From Niabella pedocola (lineage in GTDB: Bacteria; Bacteroidota; Bacteroidia; Chitinophagales; Chitinophagaceae), in the NCBI RefSeq assembly GCF_021044425.1, contig NZ_JAJNEC010000006.1:1-64000 (forward strand): a DNA stretch of 64,000 bases. The letters are read 5' to 3'. Positions 9,065-18,525 of the stretch are shown here, one piece after another. Within the stretch, counting starts at the first letter, position 1. Every line of letters begins with the position of its first letter. The notes under the pieces were generated by a model. The model was not told the origin of the DNA. It worked only from the letters and a program-made list of their open reading frames with translations, and ran no database searches. Both the position numbers and the translations under genes were made by a program.

Positions 9065-10483
9065 CTACTTTGCTTCTGCCGGTGTATACGGCCAGTCCGT
9101 ATGGAAACTTCCTGGTTTGTCAATGCGTTCATAGGTATGCGCCCCAAACAGATCCCGCTGCGCCTGTATCAGGTTGGCGGGCAGGCGCTCTGTGGTATAG
9201 GCATCAAAATAGTTCAGTATCGAAGAAATAGACGAAGCCGCCACGCCCGCGTCCATGGCGGTTTTGAGGAACTGCACGATCGCCTTACGCTTTTCTTTCA
9301 ATACACCGGAAAACTGGGTAGATCCGATGATATTGGTTAGGTCCGGCTCTTTTTCATAGGCGTTGAACAGATCCTTCAGCAACACCGAGCGGATGATACA
9401 GCCGCCTCTCCAAACTTTTACCACGGTCTTGATATCGATCTCGTAATTGTAATTGGCAGATGCTACCTGTAGCAGTTCCAGTCCCTGTGCATACGCCAGC
9501 ATAAACGAAAAATGCAGTGCATCGCGGCAAATGTTTTTAAGGGCCTCCAGGTTGGTGCCGGTTTTTTGGTTCTGGTGATCGTAGAGCTTTGAAAAAGCCG
9601 TGCGTTCATCTTTTAGTGCCGACAGGTAGCGCATGGAAACGGCAATATCAATGGTGGGCAGGGGTACATTGAGTTCCAGTGAACTTTCGGAGGTCCACAA
9701 GCCCGTTCCTTTTTGTTTGGCTTTATCCAGGATCAGGTCGATGAGGTCTTTGCCGGTTTCAGGATCTTTTTCCCGGAAGATCACCGCGGTGATCTCGATC
9801 AGGAAGGATTGCAGCTCTCCCCGGTTCCATTCCTCAAACAGGTCGGCAAACTGCGCATTCGTCATGCCTTCATTCTTCAGCAACCCGTATACTTCGCTGA
9901 TCATTTGCATAACGGCATATTCAATGCCATTGTGCACCATCTTTACATAATGCCCGGCAGCGGTATGTCCCATATAAGCTACACAAGGCTCGCCCTCCGC
10001 TTTGGCGGCAATGGCTTCCAGTATATCTTTTACCAGTTCATAGCTTTCTTTGTTGCCACCCGGCATCATACTGGGACCAAAACGGGCTCCGTCTTCGCCA
10101 CCGGAAACGCCCATCCCTATGAAATGGATCCCGGAGTTTTGCAGCTCCTGGTATCTTCGTTCGGTGTCTATAAAATGCGAGTTACCGCCATCGATCAGGA
10201 TATCGCCTTTCTGCAATTGCGGCACCAGTTCGCCGATCACGGCATCTACGATCTTCCCGGCCGGCACCAGTAACATAATGATACGGGGTGTTTCCAGCTT
10301 TGCAACCAGCTCGGCAGATGAAGCTGCCGTGGAAACCGGTTTGCCTTTTCCTGCTTCTTCGGTGATCTTCCGCTGGTTTTCATCACGGTCGTAACCGCAA
10401 ACTTCAAACCCATGATCCGCAATGTTTAATACCAGGTTCCGACCCATTGTTCCCAATCCAACCATACCAAATCTTGCAGCCAT
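9065..10483 (-). CDS. gnd: 6-phosphogluconate dehydrogenase, decarboxylating
   Basis: Oxidises 6-phosphogluconate to ribulose 5-phosphate and CO2 with NADP. The 472-residue product has the Rossmann motif GLGTMGRNLVLNIADHG at the N-terminus, the substrate motif GGNSHF, GVSGGEDGARFGPSMMPGG and the KMVHNGIEY stretch. All are diagnostic, and the length is that of the long decarboxylating form. It reads in the same direction as zwf and pgl, completing the oxidative branch, but the intervening repeats may separate transcription. A near-consensus TACCTTTA at 10497-10504 on the minus strand could be its -7 element. Confidence 0.96.
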   Translation of the reverse strand: MAARFGMVGLGTMGRNLVLNIADHGFEVCGYDRDENQRKITEEAGKGKPVSTAASSAELVAKLETPRIIMLLVPAGKIVDAVIGELVPQLQKGDILIDGGNSHFIDTERRYQELQNSGIHFIGMGVSGGEDGARFGPSMMPGGNKESYELVKDILEAIAAKAEGEPCVAYMGHTAAGHYVKMVHNGIEYAVMQMISEVYGLLKNEGMTNAQFADLFEEWNRGELQSFLIEITAVIFREKDPETGKDLIDLILDKAKQKGTGLWTSESSLELNVPLPTIDIAVSMRYLSALKDERTAFSKLYDHQNQKTGTNLEALKNICRDALHFSFMLAYAQGLELLQVASANYNYEIDIKTVVKVWRGGCIIRSVLLKDLFNAYEKEPDLTNIIGSTQFSGVLKEKRKAIVQFLKTAMDAGVAASSISSILNYFDAYTTERLPANLIQAQRDLFGAHTYERIDKPGSFHTDWPYTPAEAK

Positions 10484-10644
10484 AAACTTTTTTTTCTAAA
10501 GGTAATACTGCATTAACAAAATCATAAAATAATTTGTTCGAATGCACTATTTTAACAACGATCGGTCGTTTTACGATGATTTTCGTTACTTTCACGCAAG
10601 GAAACGGCTTTATTATTTAGATTCATTGAACGAAACGATCAGAA

Positions 10645-11718
10645 ATGTTGAGCAGCAAAGCATTATTTAGAATGGCATTGTTGATGGTGGTGCTGTATGC
10701 CTGTGGCACTTCGCAACCTGCCCGAAGGAATGTGTTGTCCCGGACATCGCCGCCCGCTAATCAGAAACCTGCTAATCCGGATAACAACCGCAACCCCAAT
10801 CAGACCACTTTTACCAAGCCCGAGCAGATCACTACAAGGAAGCCCCCGGAAGAACGGCCGGTGGTTAATACCAAAGTAGAGCGCAGGGAAGAACCGGAAA
10901 CGGATAATACTGCGGCCAACACATCGGCTGGCTACCGCTCCCCGGCTTTTTACAGAAATATTACGGATAGCATCCAGCGCGTTGCCGCAAAACCCAGTTA
11001 TTATAAAATAACGGAAAACCTGTTTAAGGAAATGGCCGTAGTGCCCAATCCAAAAAACCCGGCGGTAAATTCGCAATGGTATACGACGGTAAACTTTGAT
11101 GCCCGGAAACCCAATTATGTGATCCTGCATCATACCGCACAAACCAGTGCCGAGCAAACCTTGTTCACCTTTTCCATTTCCCGTACCAGTGTAAGTGCCC
11201 ATTTTGTGGTAGGCCGGGATGGGATTACTTACCAGATGCTGAATGAGTACATGCGCGCCTGGCATGCCGGAAGAAGCAAATGGGGATCCATTACCGATAT
11301 GAACTCCTGCAGTATCGGCATTGAAATAGACAATAACGGAACAGAGCCGTTTTCAGATGCACAGATCAGCTCCCTCATCAAACTGCTGGGTTACCTGAGG
11401 GACAAATTCGGCATTCCTCAGTCCAATTTTATCGGGCACTCGGATATTGCGCCGGTACGCAAAAATGACCCCAGTAAATATTTTCCCTGGAAACGGCTGG
11501 CCGATGCAGGCTTTGGCTATTGGTACGATTCTACCAACCTGGCAGAACCACCTGCGGATTTCAATGCGCTGCTGGCTCTGCGGGTGATCGGGTACGATAT
11601 TACTACTCCGGCTTCCGCGATTCAGTCGTTTAAGCTGCACTTTATACAGAACGACAGCTCACCCATGTTAACAGATTACGATAAAAAAGTTTTGTACAAC
11701 GTGTACCGGAAGTACTGA
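10645..11718 (+). CDS. Lipoprotein N-acetylmuramoyl-L-alanine amidase
   Basis: Probable peptidoglycan amidase of the Amidase_2/PGRP-like zinc family, acting in the periplasm from a lipid anchor. The 357-residue product has a signal peptide ending at lipobox Cys20 (LYAC). A Pro/Asn/Arg-rich linker runs to ~residue 85, then the catalytic domain with YVILHHTAQ and VSAHFVVGRDG. GHSDIAPVRKNDPSKYFPW holds the second zinc histidine and the Lys/Asp pair typical of AmpD/AmiD. It could serve cell-wall recycling or turnover; no partner gene lies beside it. A terminator follows at 11762-11791. Confidence 0.87.
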   Translation: MLSSKALFRMALLMVVLYACGTSQPARRNVLSRTSPPANQKPANPDNNRNPNQTTFTKPEQITTRKPPEERPVVNTKVERREEPETDNTAANTSAGYRSPAFYRNITDSIQRVAAKPSYYKITENLFKEMAVVPNPKNPAVNSQWYTTVNFDARKPNYVILHHTAQTSAEQTLFTFSISRTSVSAHFVVGRDGITYQMLNEYMRAWHAGRSKWGSITDMNSCSIGIEIDNNGTEPFSDAQISSLIKLLGYLRDKFGIPQSNFIGHSDIAPVRKNDPSKYFPWKRLADAGFGYWYDSTNLAEPPADFNALLALRVIGYDITTPASAIQSFKLHFIQNDSSPMLTDYDKKVLYNVYRKY

Positions 11719-11761
11719 TTCACCGGAAATCCCCTTAATTTTAAAAAAGATATTTTTGTAG

Positions 11762-11791
11762 CCTCCATATCTAAACAGTATGGAGGTTTTT
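11762..11791 (+). terminator. Rho-independent terminator after the amidase gene
   Basis: Perfect 8-bp stem CCTCCATA / TATGGAGG with a 9-nt loop, followed by TTTTT. It sits between the amidase and glucosidase genes and makes them separate transcription units. Confidence 0.75.
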
Positions 11792-11808
11792 AGTTAAAGT
11801 AAAAGTTG

Positions 11809-14427
11809 ATGACAAAAGAACATAAACGTCTTACGGAAAATGCAAAGAAACAGATCCCGCTGGAGCAATGGGGACCCTATATAAGCGAACGCCAGTGGGG
11901 CACGGTACGGGAAGATTATAGTCAGAATGGCGATACCTGGAATTATTTTCCATTCGATCATGCAAACAGCCGTGCTTATTTATGGGGCGAAGACGGCCTG
12001 GCCGGCATTTCGGATTATTTTCAAAACCTCTGTTTTGCGGTAGCCCTTTGGAACGGACAGGATAACATGTTAAAGGAGCGCCTGTTTGGTTTGGGAAACC
12101 ATGAAGGCAATCATGGAGAAGATGTAAAAGAATTGTATTTCTACCTAGATAACCTGCCTACCCATTATTACATGGAATACCTGTACAAGTATCCGCAGGA
12201 AGCCTTTCCGTACGAGCAGCTCCGGGAGCAGAACCGGATGCGGGATAAAAATCAAACGGAGTACGAGATCCTGGATACCGGTATCTTCAACAACCGCAAA
12301 TATTTCGACGTACATGTTACCTATGCAAAGGAAAGCAGTACCGATATGGCGATACGCATCAATATCACCAATCTTTACAGCGAAGCGGCGCCCATTACCG
12401 TGTTGCCGCTGCTCTGGTTTTATAACCGGTGGGCGCACGGATCCAATACAGCCGTTCCGGATATTGCCTGGGTAAACGATCATACCGTGCTGGCGAAGCA
12501 CAACCGCATCGGGGATTATTATTTTTATTTCCAGGGAGCCGATGATGCATTGTTTACCGACAATGAAACCAATTTTGAAAAGCTCTTCGGGCGACCGAAC
12601 AACAGCATTTTTGTAAAAGATGCATTTCATGATGCCATCATTGAGGGAAAGAATACCGACCTCTTGCGTAACCGGAAGCATGGAACACGCTTTGCACCGG
12701 TATTTGAGCGCACGGTCAAGGCTGGTGAAACCATTTCTATCTATTGCCGGCTCACCAATCAACCCACGGAGAACCCGTTTGGCGATCAGTTCCTGCAATT
12801 GTTTGATAAGCGCAGAAAAGAGGCCGATGCCTTTTATGAAGCCATATTGCCCAAAGGCATTAACCCCAATGTAGCACGGATACAGCGCCAGGCACTGGCA
12901 GGGCTGTTGTGGAGTAAGCAGTATTATCATTACGATGTGGAGCGCTGGCTAAGTGTGTCTGATGGCATTACACCCATTGTGCCATCCCGGCTTACAGGGC
13001 GTAACAGCGAATGGACGCACCTGAAGAACCAGGATATTATTTCCATGCCGGATAAATGGGAGTATCCCTGGTATGCCGCCTGGGATCAGTCGTTCCAGTG
13101 CATTTCTATGGCAGTGGTAGACCCGGTATTTGCAAAGAACCAGCTGCTGTTGCTGATGCGGGAATGGTTTATGAAACCGGATGGTCAGCTGCCTTCCTAT
13201 GAATGGAATTTCAGTGATGTAAACCCGCCGGTGCAGGCCTGGGCGGCGATGGAGATCTATGAAATTGAAAAGAAGACAAAAGGAAAGGGGGATATCGATT
13301 TCCTGAAAAAAGTATTCAATAAGCTCACGATCAATTTTACCTGGTGGATCAACCGGAAAGACCTGAAGGGGGATAATATCTTCGAAGGAGGCTTCCTGGG
13401 GCTGGATAATATCGGGGTATTTAACCGCAGCTATCATGATAAAGGCGAAATGCAGCTGGAGCAGGCAGACGGTACCAGCTGGATGGGGATCTATGCCCTG
13501 AATATGATGGATATTGCTTTAGAGATCGCTGTGGTGGATCCTTCTTTTGAAGACATGGTGACCAAATTCTTTGAACACTTTGTATTGATCGCAGAGGCAT
13601 TGAATGATCATGTATTATGGAATGAGGAAGACCAGTTCTTTTATGATGTACTGTGTATACGGGATGCGCCGCCCCAGCCGCTTAAGATCCGGTCCATTGT
13701 AGGATTGACCTCGCTGTATGCAGTGAACATTATGAGCAAGGATATTTTTGATAAACTGCCCGATTTTAAGAAGCGGTTTAACTGGTATAAAAACTACCGG
13801 CTGAAGAACGACCTGTTCTGGCCCAACGAAGAAAAAGGAGATGGCGAAGAAATGCTGATGTCGCTGGTACAACGCGACCGGCTGAAGGCCTTGCTGACGC
13901 GCCTGCTGGATGAAAGCGAGTTCTTATCCGATGGTGGCATCCGGGCCTTGTCGAAATATCATGAATTGCATCCCTATTCTGTGACCATTAACGGGGAAGT
14001 GCATTCCATCCGGTATGACCCGGGCGACTCTACCTCTGATATGTTTGGCGGTAATTCCAACTGGCGCGGACCGGTATGGATCCCCATTAACTTTATCATC
14101 ATTCAGTCGATCCGGAGACTGGGCAAATTTTACCATGATTCGTTCCTGATGGAATATCCAACAGGATCGGGCAATATGATGAACCTGTTCAATATCTCAA
14201 CGGAGCTATCCAAGCGGGTGATCAGCCTGTTTCAAAAAGATACAAATGGCGGCCGGCCGATTTATGGAGAATACAACTGGTTCTTCAACCTGCCGGAAAA
14301 CCAGGATCTCATCCTGTTTTACGAGTATTTTAACGGGGATTCAGGCCGTGGGCTGGGTGCCAGTCACCAAACCGGCTGGTCGGCATTGGTGGCGGAACTG
14401 ATCAGCGAACTGGCGGATAAGGAATAA
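11809..14427 (+). CDS. GH63-like glucosidase
   Basis: A large (872-residue) (alpha/alpha)6-barrel glycosidase related to family GH63 (mannosyl-oligosaccharide glucosidase and bacterial relatives). Visible segments include WGPYISERQWGTVREDYS at the start, PDKWEYPWYAAWDQSFQC, where the Asp is a candidate catalytic acid, LPSYEWNFSDVNPPVQAWA, and NWRGPVWIPINFIIIQS near the end. There is no signal peptide, so it is probably cytoplasmic and acts on imported or storage alpha-glucosides. The exact substrate is unknown. The start is the ATG at 11809 rather than the TTG three bases earlier. Confidence 0.85.
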   Translation: MTKEHKRLTENAKKQIPLEQWGPYISERQWGTVREDYSQNGDTWNYFPFDHANSRAYLWGEDGLAGISDYFQNLCFAVALWNGQDNMLKERLFGLGNHEGNHGEDVKELYFYLDNLPTHYYMEYLYKYPQEAFPYEQLREQNRMRDKNQTEYEILDTGIFNNRKYFDVHVTYAKESSTDMAIRINITNLYSEAAPITVLPLLWFYNRWAHGSNTAVPDIAWVNDHTVLAKHNRIGDYYFYFQGADDALFTDNETNFEKLFGRPNNSIFVKDAFHDAIIEGKNTDLLRNRKHGTRFAPVFERTVKAGETISIYCRLTNQPTENPFGDQFLQLFDKRRKEADAFYEAILPKGINPNVARIQRQALAGLLWSKQYYHYDVERWLSVSDGITPIVPSRLTGRNSEWTHLKNQDIISMPDKWEYPWYAAWDQSFQCISMAVVDPVFAKNQLLLLMREWFMKPDGQLPSYEWNFSDVNPPVQAWAAMEIYEIEKKTKGKGDIDFLKKVFNKLTINFTWWINRKDLKGDNIFEGGFLGLDNIGVFNRSYHDKGEMQLEQADGTSWMGIYALNMMDIALEIAVVDPSFEDMVTKFFEHFVLIAEALNDHVLWNEEDQFFYDVLCIRDAPPQPLKIRSIVGLTSLYAVNIMSKDIFDKLPDFKKRFNWYKNYRLKNDLFWPNEEKGDGEEMLMSLVQRDRLKALLTRLLDESEFLSDGGIRALSKYHELHPYSVTINGEVHSIRYDPGDSTSDMFGGNSNWRGPVWIPINFIIIQSIRRLGKFYHDSFLMEYPTGSGNMMNLFNISTELSKRVISLFQKDTNGGRPIYGEYNWFFNLPENQDLILFYEYFNGDSGRGLGASHQTGWSALVAELISELADKE

Positions 14428-14457
14428 ACCTGTTAGGTTTCAAGAAATCTGACAGGT
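14428..14457 (+). repeat. Hairpin repeat after the glucosidase gene
   Basis: ACCTGTTAGGTTTC / GAAATCTGACAGGT, a 14-nt imperfect stem with a 2-nt loop, directly after the stop codon. It lacks a T-run. The ACCTGTCAGGTTT-type hairpin is, from memory, a common dispersed element in Bacteroidota. Confidence 0.45.
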
Positions 14458-14463
14458 GTACAT

Positions 14464-14532
14464 AAAAAAAGCATCGTGCTTCTGTTCAAAACCGGTTTCC
14501 CGGCTCATCACTTACTAACCCGATGCTTTTTT
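14464..14532. terminator. Possible bidirectional terminator with long loop
   Basis: Inverted arms AAAAAAGCATCG (from 14465) and CGATGCTTTTTT (14521-14532), separated by 44 nt that contain a weaker internal hairpin. The A-tract on one side and T-tract on the other would allow termination from either direction. The long spacer makes this less certain. Confidence 0.45.
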
Positions 14533-15170
14533 AATAGCTTCTGCATTGTTGCTGTCAGAGAAACTTTGTTACAGTTGTGCATTCCTTTTACAGACCACAC
14601 AGCTAAAACGACTGATTTCCGGCAACCGGCAAGGCTTCCGCTGTTTTGCTTAAAATTCCGGGCGGGTGTTTGCGCTTCCCTCACGCCCAACGCTCCAACA
14701 CCTTGCGGTATTTCGGCTGTTTGGCCTTTGAGTAAGTGCCCCGTCCTTGCTTTATTAAGCGAAGACGTTTCCTGTTTACTGGCTGCTTAACCCCGGTTTC
14801 ATCCGCCATTGCTGTTAGACAAAAAGCGACATTAAACATACCCGATTTCAAAAAACTGTCGTTGCGCGTTTGACAAAATCGTCTAATAAAATTAATCGCT
14901 TCGTCAATTGCAATTTGAAGATACGATCCGCAAATGCCCGATTCCAAATTTTGGGGCCGGTTGTTTTGCAGTTGTTGTGAACAATTCAATGCACAAAAAA
15001 AACGGGGTTATCCACCTAAAAACGGAGTTTTGAACCCGTTATGCCCATAAAAATGCACATTGCTGATGGGGAGGGGGATTTCCTTTATCACGTCGGGTGG
15101 CGCTTATTTGAAAATTTTGAATAGGTAATGCGTTGTGAATTAAAATATATTTATTTTCATGCCCTAATTG
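14533..15170. other. Long intergenic stretch of unclear nature
   Basis: About 640 bp without a convincing gene between the glucosidase and M13 peptidase genes. A 102-codon frame on the minus strand (14681-14989) has a plausible mixed composition but no recognised domain and no ribosome-binding or promoter signal that I can see. Overlapping frames on either side look like fragments. Base composition is more even than in the flanking genes. It may be a decayed gene or an acquired fragment. The last ~100 bp should contain the M13 peptidase promoter. Confidence 0.35.
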
Positions 15171-15180
15171 ATTACATAAA

Positions 15181-17220
15181 ATGAAAATATTTTTAAAAGC
15201 GGGTATATGGGGCGCCGGAGCAGCACTTTTACTGGGCGCCTTTCCGGTACAGGCACAAAAACAGCAAAAGTTTATTGATCCGGCCAATATGGACCGGTCC
15301 GTAAAACCCGGTAACGATTTTTACGAATATGCCAGCGGCACCTGGGTAAAAAACAATCCTGTGCCGGCTAAGGAAACCCGTTGGGGAAGCTTCAATATGC
15401 TGCGCGATTTTAATATCAACGCCGTAAAATCGATCCTGGAAAAGGCACGGGCCAATACCAATGCGCCGGCCGGTTCGGTGGAAAAACGGGTGGGCGATTT
15501 TTATGCTGCGGGTATGGATAGCCTGGCCATCGAAAAACAAGGCTATATGCCTTTAAAAGGTGATCTGGCTGCTGTGGATGCCATACAAACACTGCCGGAA
15601 CTACTTCAGAAAATAAACAAGCTCCGCGCCACCGGCGTTGCTGCTCCGCTGTATGGTTTTTTTGTGGGGCAAGACCGTAAAAATGTGGAGGTAATGATCC
15701 CGCAACTTAGCCAGGGGGGTACCTCGCTTCCCGACCGGGATAATTATTTAAAAGATGATCAGCGGTCGGTACAGATCCGCGACGCGTATGCAAAATATAT
15801 TACAACGCTTTTTGAACTGGTGGGTACACCTGCTGAAGCAGCCCGGGCAAATGCGGCCACTATTTTTAATATCGAAAAACAACTGGCCACAGCACAATTA
15901 AGCCGGGTTGAAATGCGTGATGCCTACAAAACGTATAACAAGTTTTTCCTGGATGACCTGTCAAAGACCACCCCGGGAATGAACTGGAAAGAGATCCTGT
16001 CTGAACTGGAGATAAAGGGGCAGGACAGTATCCTGGTTAATAACCCGGCATTTTTTACGTCAGTGGCGGAATTGCTGAAGACCACCCCGTTGAACGACTG
16101 GAAAATATACCTTAAATGGAACCTGCTCAAAGGAGCGGCGCCTTATTTAAGTATGCCGTTCGTAAATGCCAATTTTGCGTTTACACAGGCATTAACCGGA
16201 CAAAAAATTCAAACGCCCCGCTGGCAGCGTATGTCTTCCTTAACCGATGGGAACATCGGCGAATTGCTGGGACAGTTGTATGTAAAAGAGTATTTTAAAC
16301 CGGCGGCAAAAGCGAGGATGGAGGAGCTGGTGGCCAATCTTCGGAAGGCATTTGAGATCCGCATCAAAGGGTTGGACTGGATGGGCGCGGCTACAAAAGA
16401 AAAAGCGTTGGCAAAGCTGGCGGCCTTCCGGCCCAAGATCGGGTATCCTGATAAATGGGAAACCTATGATGGCCTGGTCATCGACCGCAATCATTTTTTT
16501 CAAAATATCCGGAATGTAAACAACTGGGGCTATCATTTTATGATCAGCCGCCTGGGTAAACCGGTAGACCGTGAGCGGTGGGGAATGACGCCGCCCACCG
16601 TAAATGCCTACTACAACGCTACGCTGAACGAGATCGTTTTCCCGGCAGGTATTTTACAGTTCCCGTTCTTTGATCCGAATGCGGATGATGCCGTGAATTA
16701 TGGCGGTATCGGGGCTGTGATCGGTCATGAGATGTCGCACGGTTTTGATGATAACGGAAGCAAATATGATGCAGACGGTACACTCCGGAACTGGTGGACG
16801 GAGGAAGACCGGAAAAAATTTGATGCCAAGGCAGATGCGCTTGCAAGGCAGTTTGACGGCTATACCGTGCTGGATACCATCCATGTGAATGGAAAGCTTA
16901 CATTGGGTGAAAATATCGGAGACCTGGGCGGGATGAACGTGGCCTATGAAGCCTTCAAAATGACCAAACAAGGCCAGTCTGGCAAAAAGATCGATGGCTT
17001 TACGCCCGACCAGCGCTTTTTCCTTGCCTGGGCACAGGTGTGGAGAGGAAATATTCTTCCGGAGACCGCGGCCCAGTTTATTTTAACCGACCCGCATTCT
17101 CCCGGACCTTACCGGACCATCGGTCCGCTGGTGAATATGGATGCCTGGTATAAAGCGTTTGATGTACAGGAAGGCGATAAACTGTACAAAAAGCCCGGGG
17201 ACCGGATCCGGATGTGGTAA
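15181..17220 (+). CDS. M13 family zinc metallopeptidase (PepO/neprilysin-like)
   Basis: Secreted or periplasmic oligopeptidase. The 679-residue protein has a signal peptide (hydrophobic residues ~5-22, cleavage after QAQ) and the M13 N-terminal region starting FIDPANMDRSVKPGNDFYEYASG. The zinc motif HEMSH is at 516-520 (His516, Glu517, His520), preceded by GAVIGHEMSHGFDD, and the third ligand lies in GENIGDLGG. Length agrees with bacterial M13 enzymes. It is probably monocistronic; the next gene is 280 bp away. Confidence 0.94.
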   Translation: MKIFLKAGIWGAGAALLLGAFPVQAQKQQKFIDPANMDRSVKPGNDFYEYASGTWVKNNPVPAKETRWGSFNMLRDFNINAVKSILEKARANTNAPAGSVEKRVGDFYAAGMDSLAIEKQGYMPLKGDLAAVDAIQTLPELLQKINKLRATGVAAPLYGFFVGQDRKNVEVMIPQLSQGGTSLPDRDNYLKDDQRSVQIRDAYAKYITTLFELVGTPAEAARANAATIFNIEKQLATAQLSRVEMRDAYKTYNKFFLDDLSKTTPGMNWKEILSELEIKGQDSILVNNPAFFTSVAELLKTTPLNDWKIYLKWNLLKGAAPYLSMPFVNANFAFTQALTGQKIQTPRWQRMSSLTDGNIGELLGQLYVKEYFKPAAKARMEELVANLRKAFEIRIKGLDWMGAATKEKALAKLAAFRPKIGYPDKWETYDGLVIDRNHFFQNIRNVNNWGYHFMISRLGKPVDRERWGMTPPTVNAYYNATLNEIVFPAGILQFPFFDPNADDAVNYGGIGAVIGHEMSHGFDDNGSKYDADGTLRNWWTEEDRKKFDAKADALARQFDGYTVLDTIHVNGKLTLGENIGDLGGMNVAYEAFKMTKQGQSGKKIDGFTPDQRFFLAWAQVWRGNILPETAAQFILTDPHSPGPYRTIGPLVNMDAWYKAFDVQEGDKLYKKPGDRIRMW

Positions 17221-17488
17221 CCGCCTCCCTCTCTGGGAGGAATATGAAATGGCAAAAAAAAGAGGGAAGCAGGGTAGGGATGCAGTTGGCTGAGCAGCGG
17301 TATCTCTGCTTATATTCCCGAAGGGGAGCGGTTCCAGGTTTAAGGTTTAACGTTTCGGGTTGAATTCTGTTCTGCTTGGAGATGCCCACCTCCCGGATCT
17401 CATACATCTTTTACAGGAGTGAGATGAAGGAGCCGGAACGAGCCACCATTTACATATTTTCAAATTTTCACATTCCCTGCAGGGACAT

Positions 17489-17496
17489 TACCTTTG
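17489..17496 (+). promoter_or_regulatory. -7 promoter element before the HAD phosphatase
   Basis: TACCTTTG, an exact TAnnTTTG match, ends 9 nt before the ATG at 17506, implying a very short leader. Confidence 0.5.
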
Positions 17497-17505
17497 CGGC
17501 ACTTT

Positions 17506-18306
17506 ATGATCAAACTTATTGTTACAGACCTGGATGGGTCTTTATTAAATGATAAAAAGGAACTTCCCGCAGGATTTTGGGAATTTGAAAAACAACTGGT
17601 ACAGCAAAATATTGTGCTGGGCATTGCAAGCGGGCGGCCACATCACAATCTGCTGGCGCTTTTTGAGCCCATAAAAGACCATACTTATTTTTTGTCGGAC
17701 AATGGCAGTTATGTTACCTACCAGGGTGAAGAATTGCTGGTAGAAATGCTGGATCCGGAAGCGGTAACGGCATTTGTTGAAAAGGCCCGTACCTTAAACC
17801 AGGTTTACCCCGTGCTTTGCGGTAAGGACAAGGCCTATATGGAAAATAAGGAAGAATCCCTGCTGAAACAGGCGCTGCAATATTACCAGCATTATGAACT
17901 GGTAGCGGATCTTACAAAGGTTACCGAACCGATCCTGAAAGTATCCTTATGCGACCTGGTTGATGCAGAAACCAACAGCTATCCGCATTTTAAACACTAT
18001 GAAACGGCGTATAAAGTAGCCGTAGCGGGCGAGCGCTGGCTGGATTTTACCGCCTTTAATGCCAATAAAGGGGTGGGCGTTAAGCTGGTGCAACAGGCGC
18101 TGGGTGTGGGTTACGATGAAACCATGGTTTTTGGCGACTATCTGAACGATCTGGAAATGATGCAGGTGGCCAAATACAGTTATGCCATGAAAAATGCGCA
18201 TCCCGGAATTATTGCCGCTGCTAATTTTATGACCAGTTTTAATAATAACGAAGAAGGCGTGGTGCGCGCTATTTGCGATAGCCTGGTATTGGAACCGCAG
18301 CAATAA
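17506..18306 (+). CDS. HAD-IIB (Cof-type) phosphatase
   Basis: A 266-residue HAD-superfamily hydrolase of the Cof subfamily, which dephosphorylates small cytoplasmic metabolites such as sugar phosphates or flavin and cofactor phosphates. Motif I is DLDGSLLND at the N-terminus (nucleophile Asp in VTDLDGS). Motif II is IASGRP, the cap region lies in the middle, and motif IV is VFGDYLNDLEMM near residue 210 with the magnesium-binding Asp residues. The substrate cannot be told from sequence. The ATG at 17506 is preferred to the TTG at 17494 because the latter overlaps the -7 box. Confidence 0.9.
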   Translation: MIKLIVTDLDGSLLNDKKELPAGFWEFEKQLVQQNIVLGIASGRPHHNLLALFEPIKDHTYFLSDNGSYVTYQGEELLVEMLDPEAVTAFVEKARTLNQVYPVLCGKDKAYMENKEESLLKQALQYYQHYELVADLTKVTEPILKVSLCDLVDAETNSYPHFKHYETAYKVAVAGERWLDFTAFNANKGVGVKLVQQALGVGYDETMVFGDYLNDLEMMQVAKYSYAMKNAHPGIIAAANFMTSFNNNEEGVVRAICDSLVLEPQQ

Positions 18307-18525
18307 ACGTTAGTACACTTGGCGCGCCGGGCATAGCTCCCAGGGCCGGCGGGCGGAAAATCATTGCTGTGCATACCGCGAAAACTGAGTGATACCCGTT
18401 TCCCGGGAGGTCCTATTTGCTAATAAAACATTAAAAAAAATCACCCGGCACAACAAATGCGCCTGGTCTGCGTCTTATAGTAGATGTATTTTTAATGCGA
18501 TTGCAAATAAACGGACTCAGTATTG

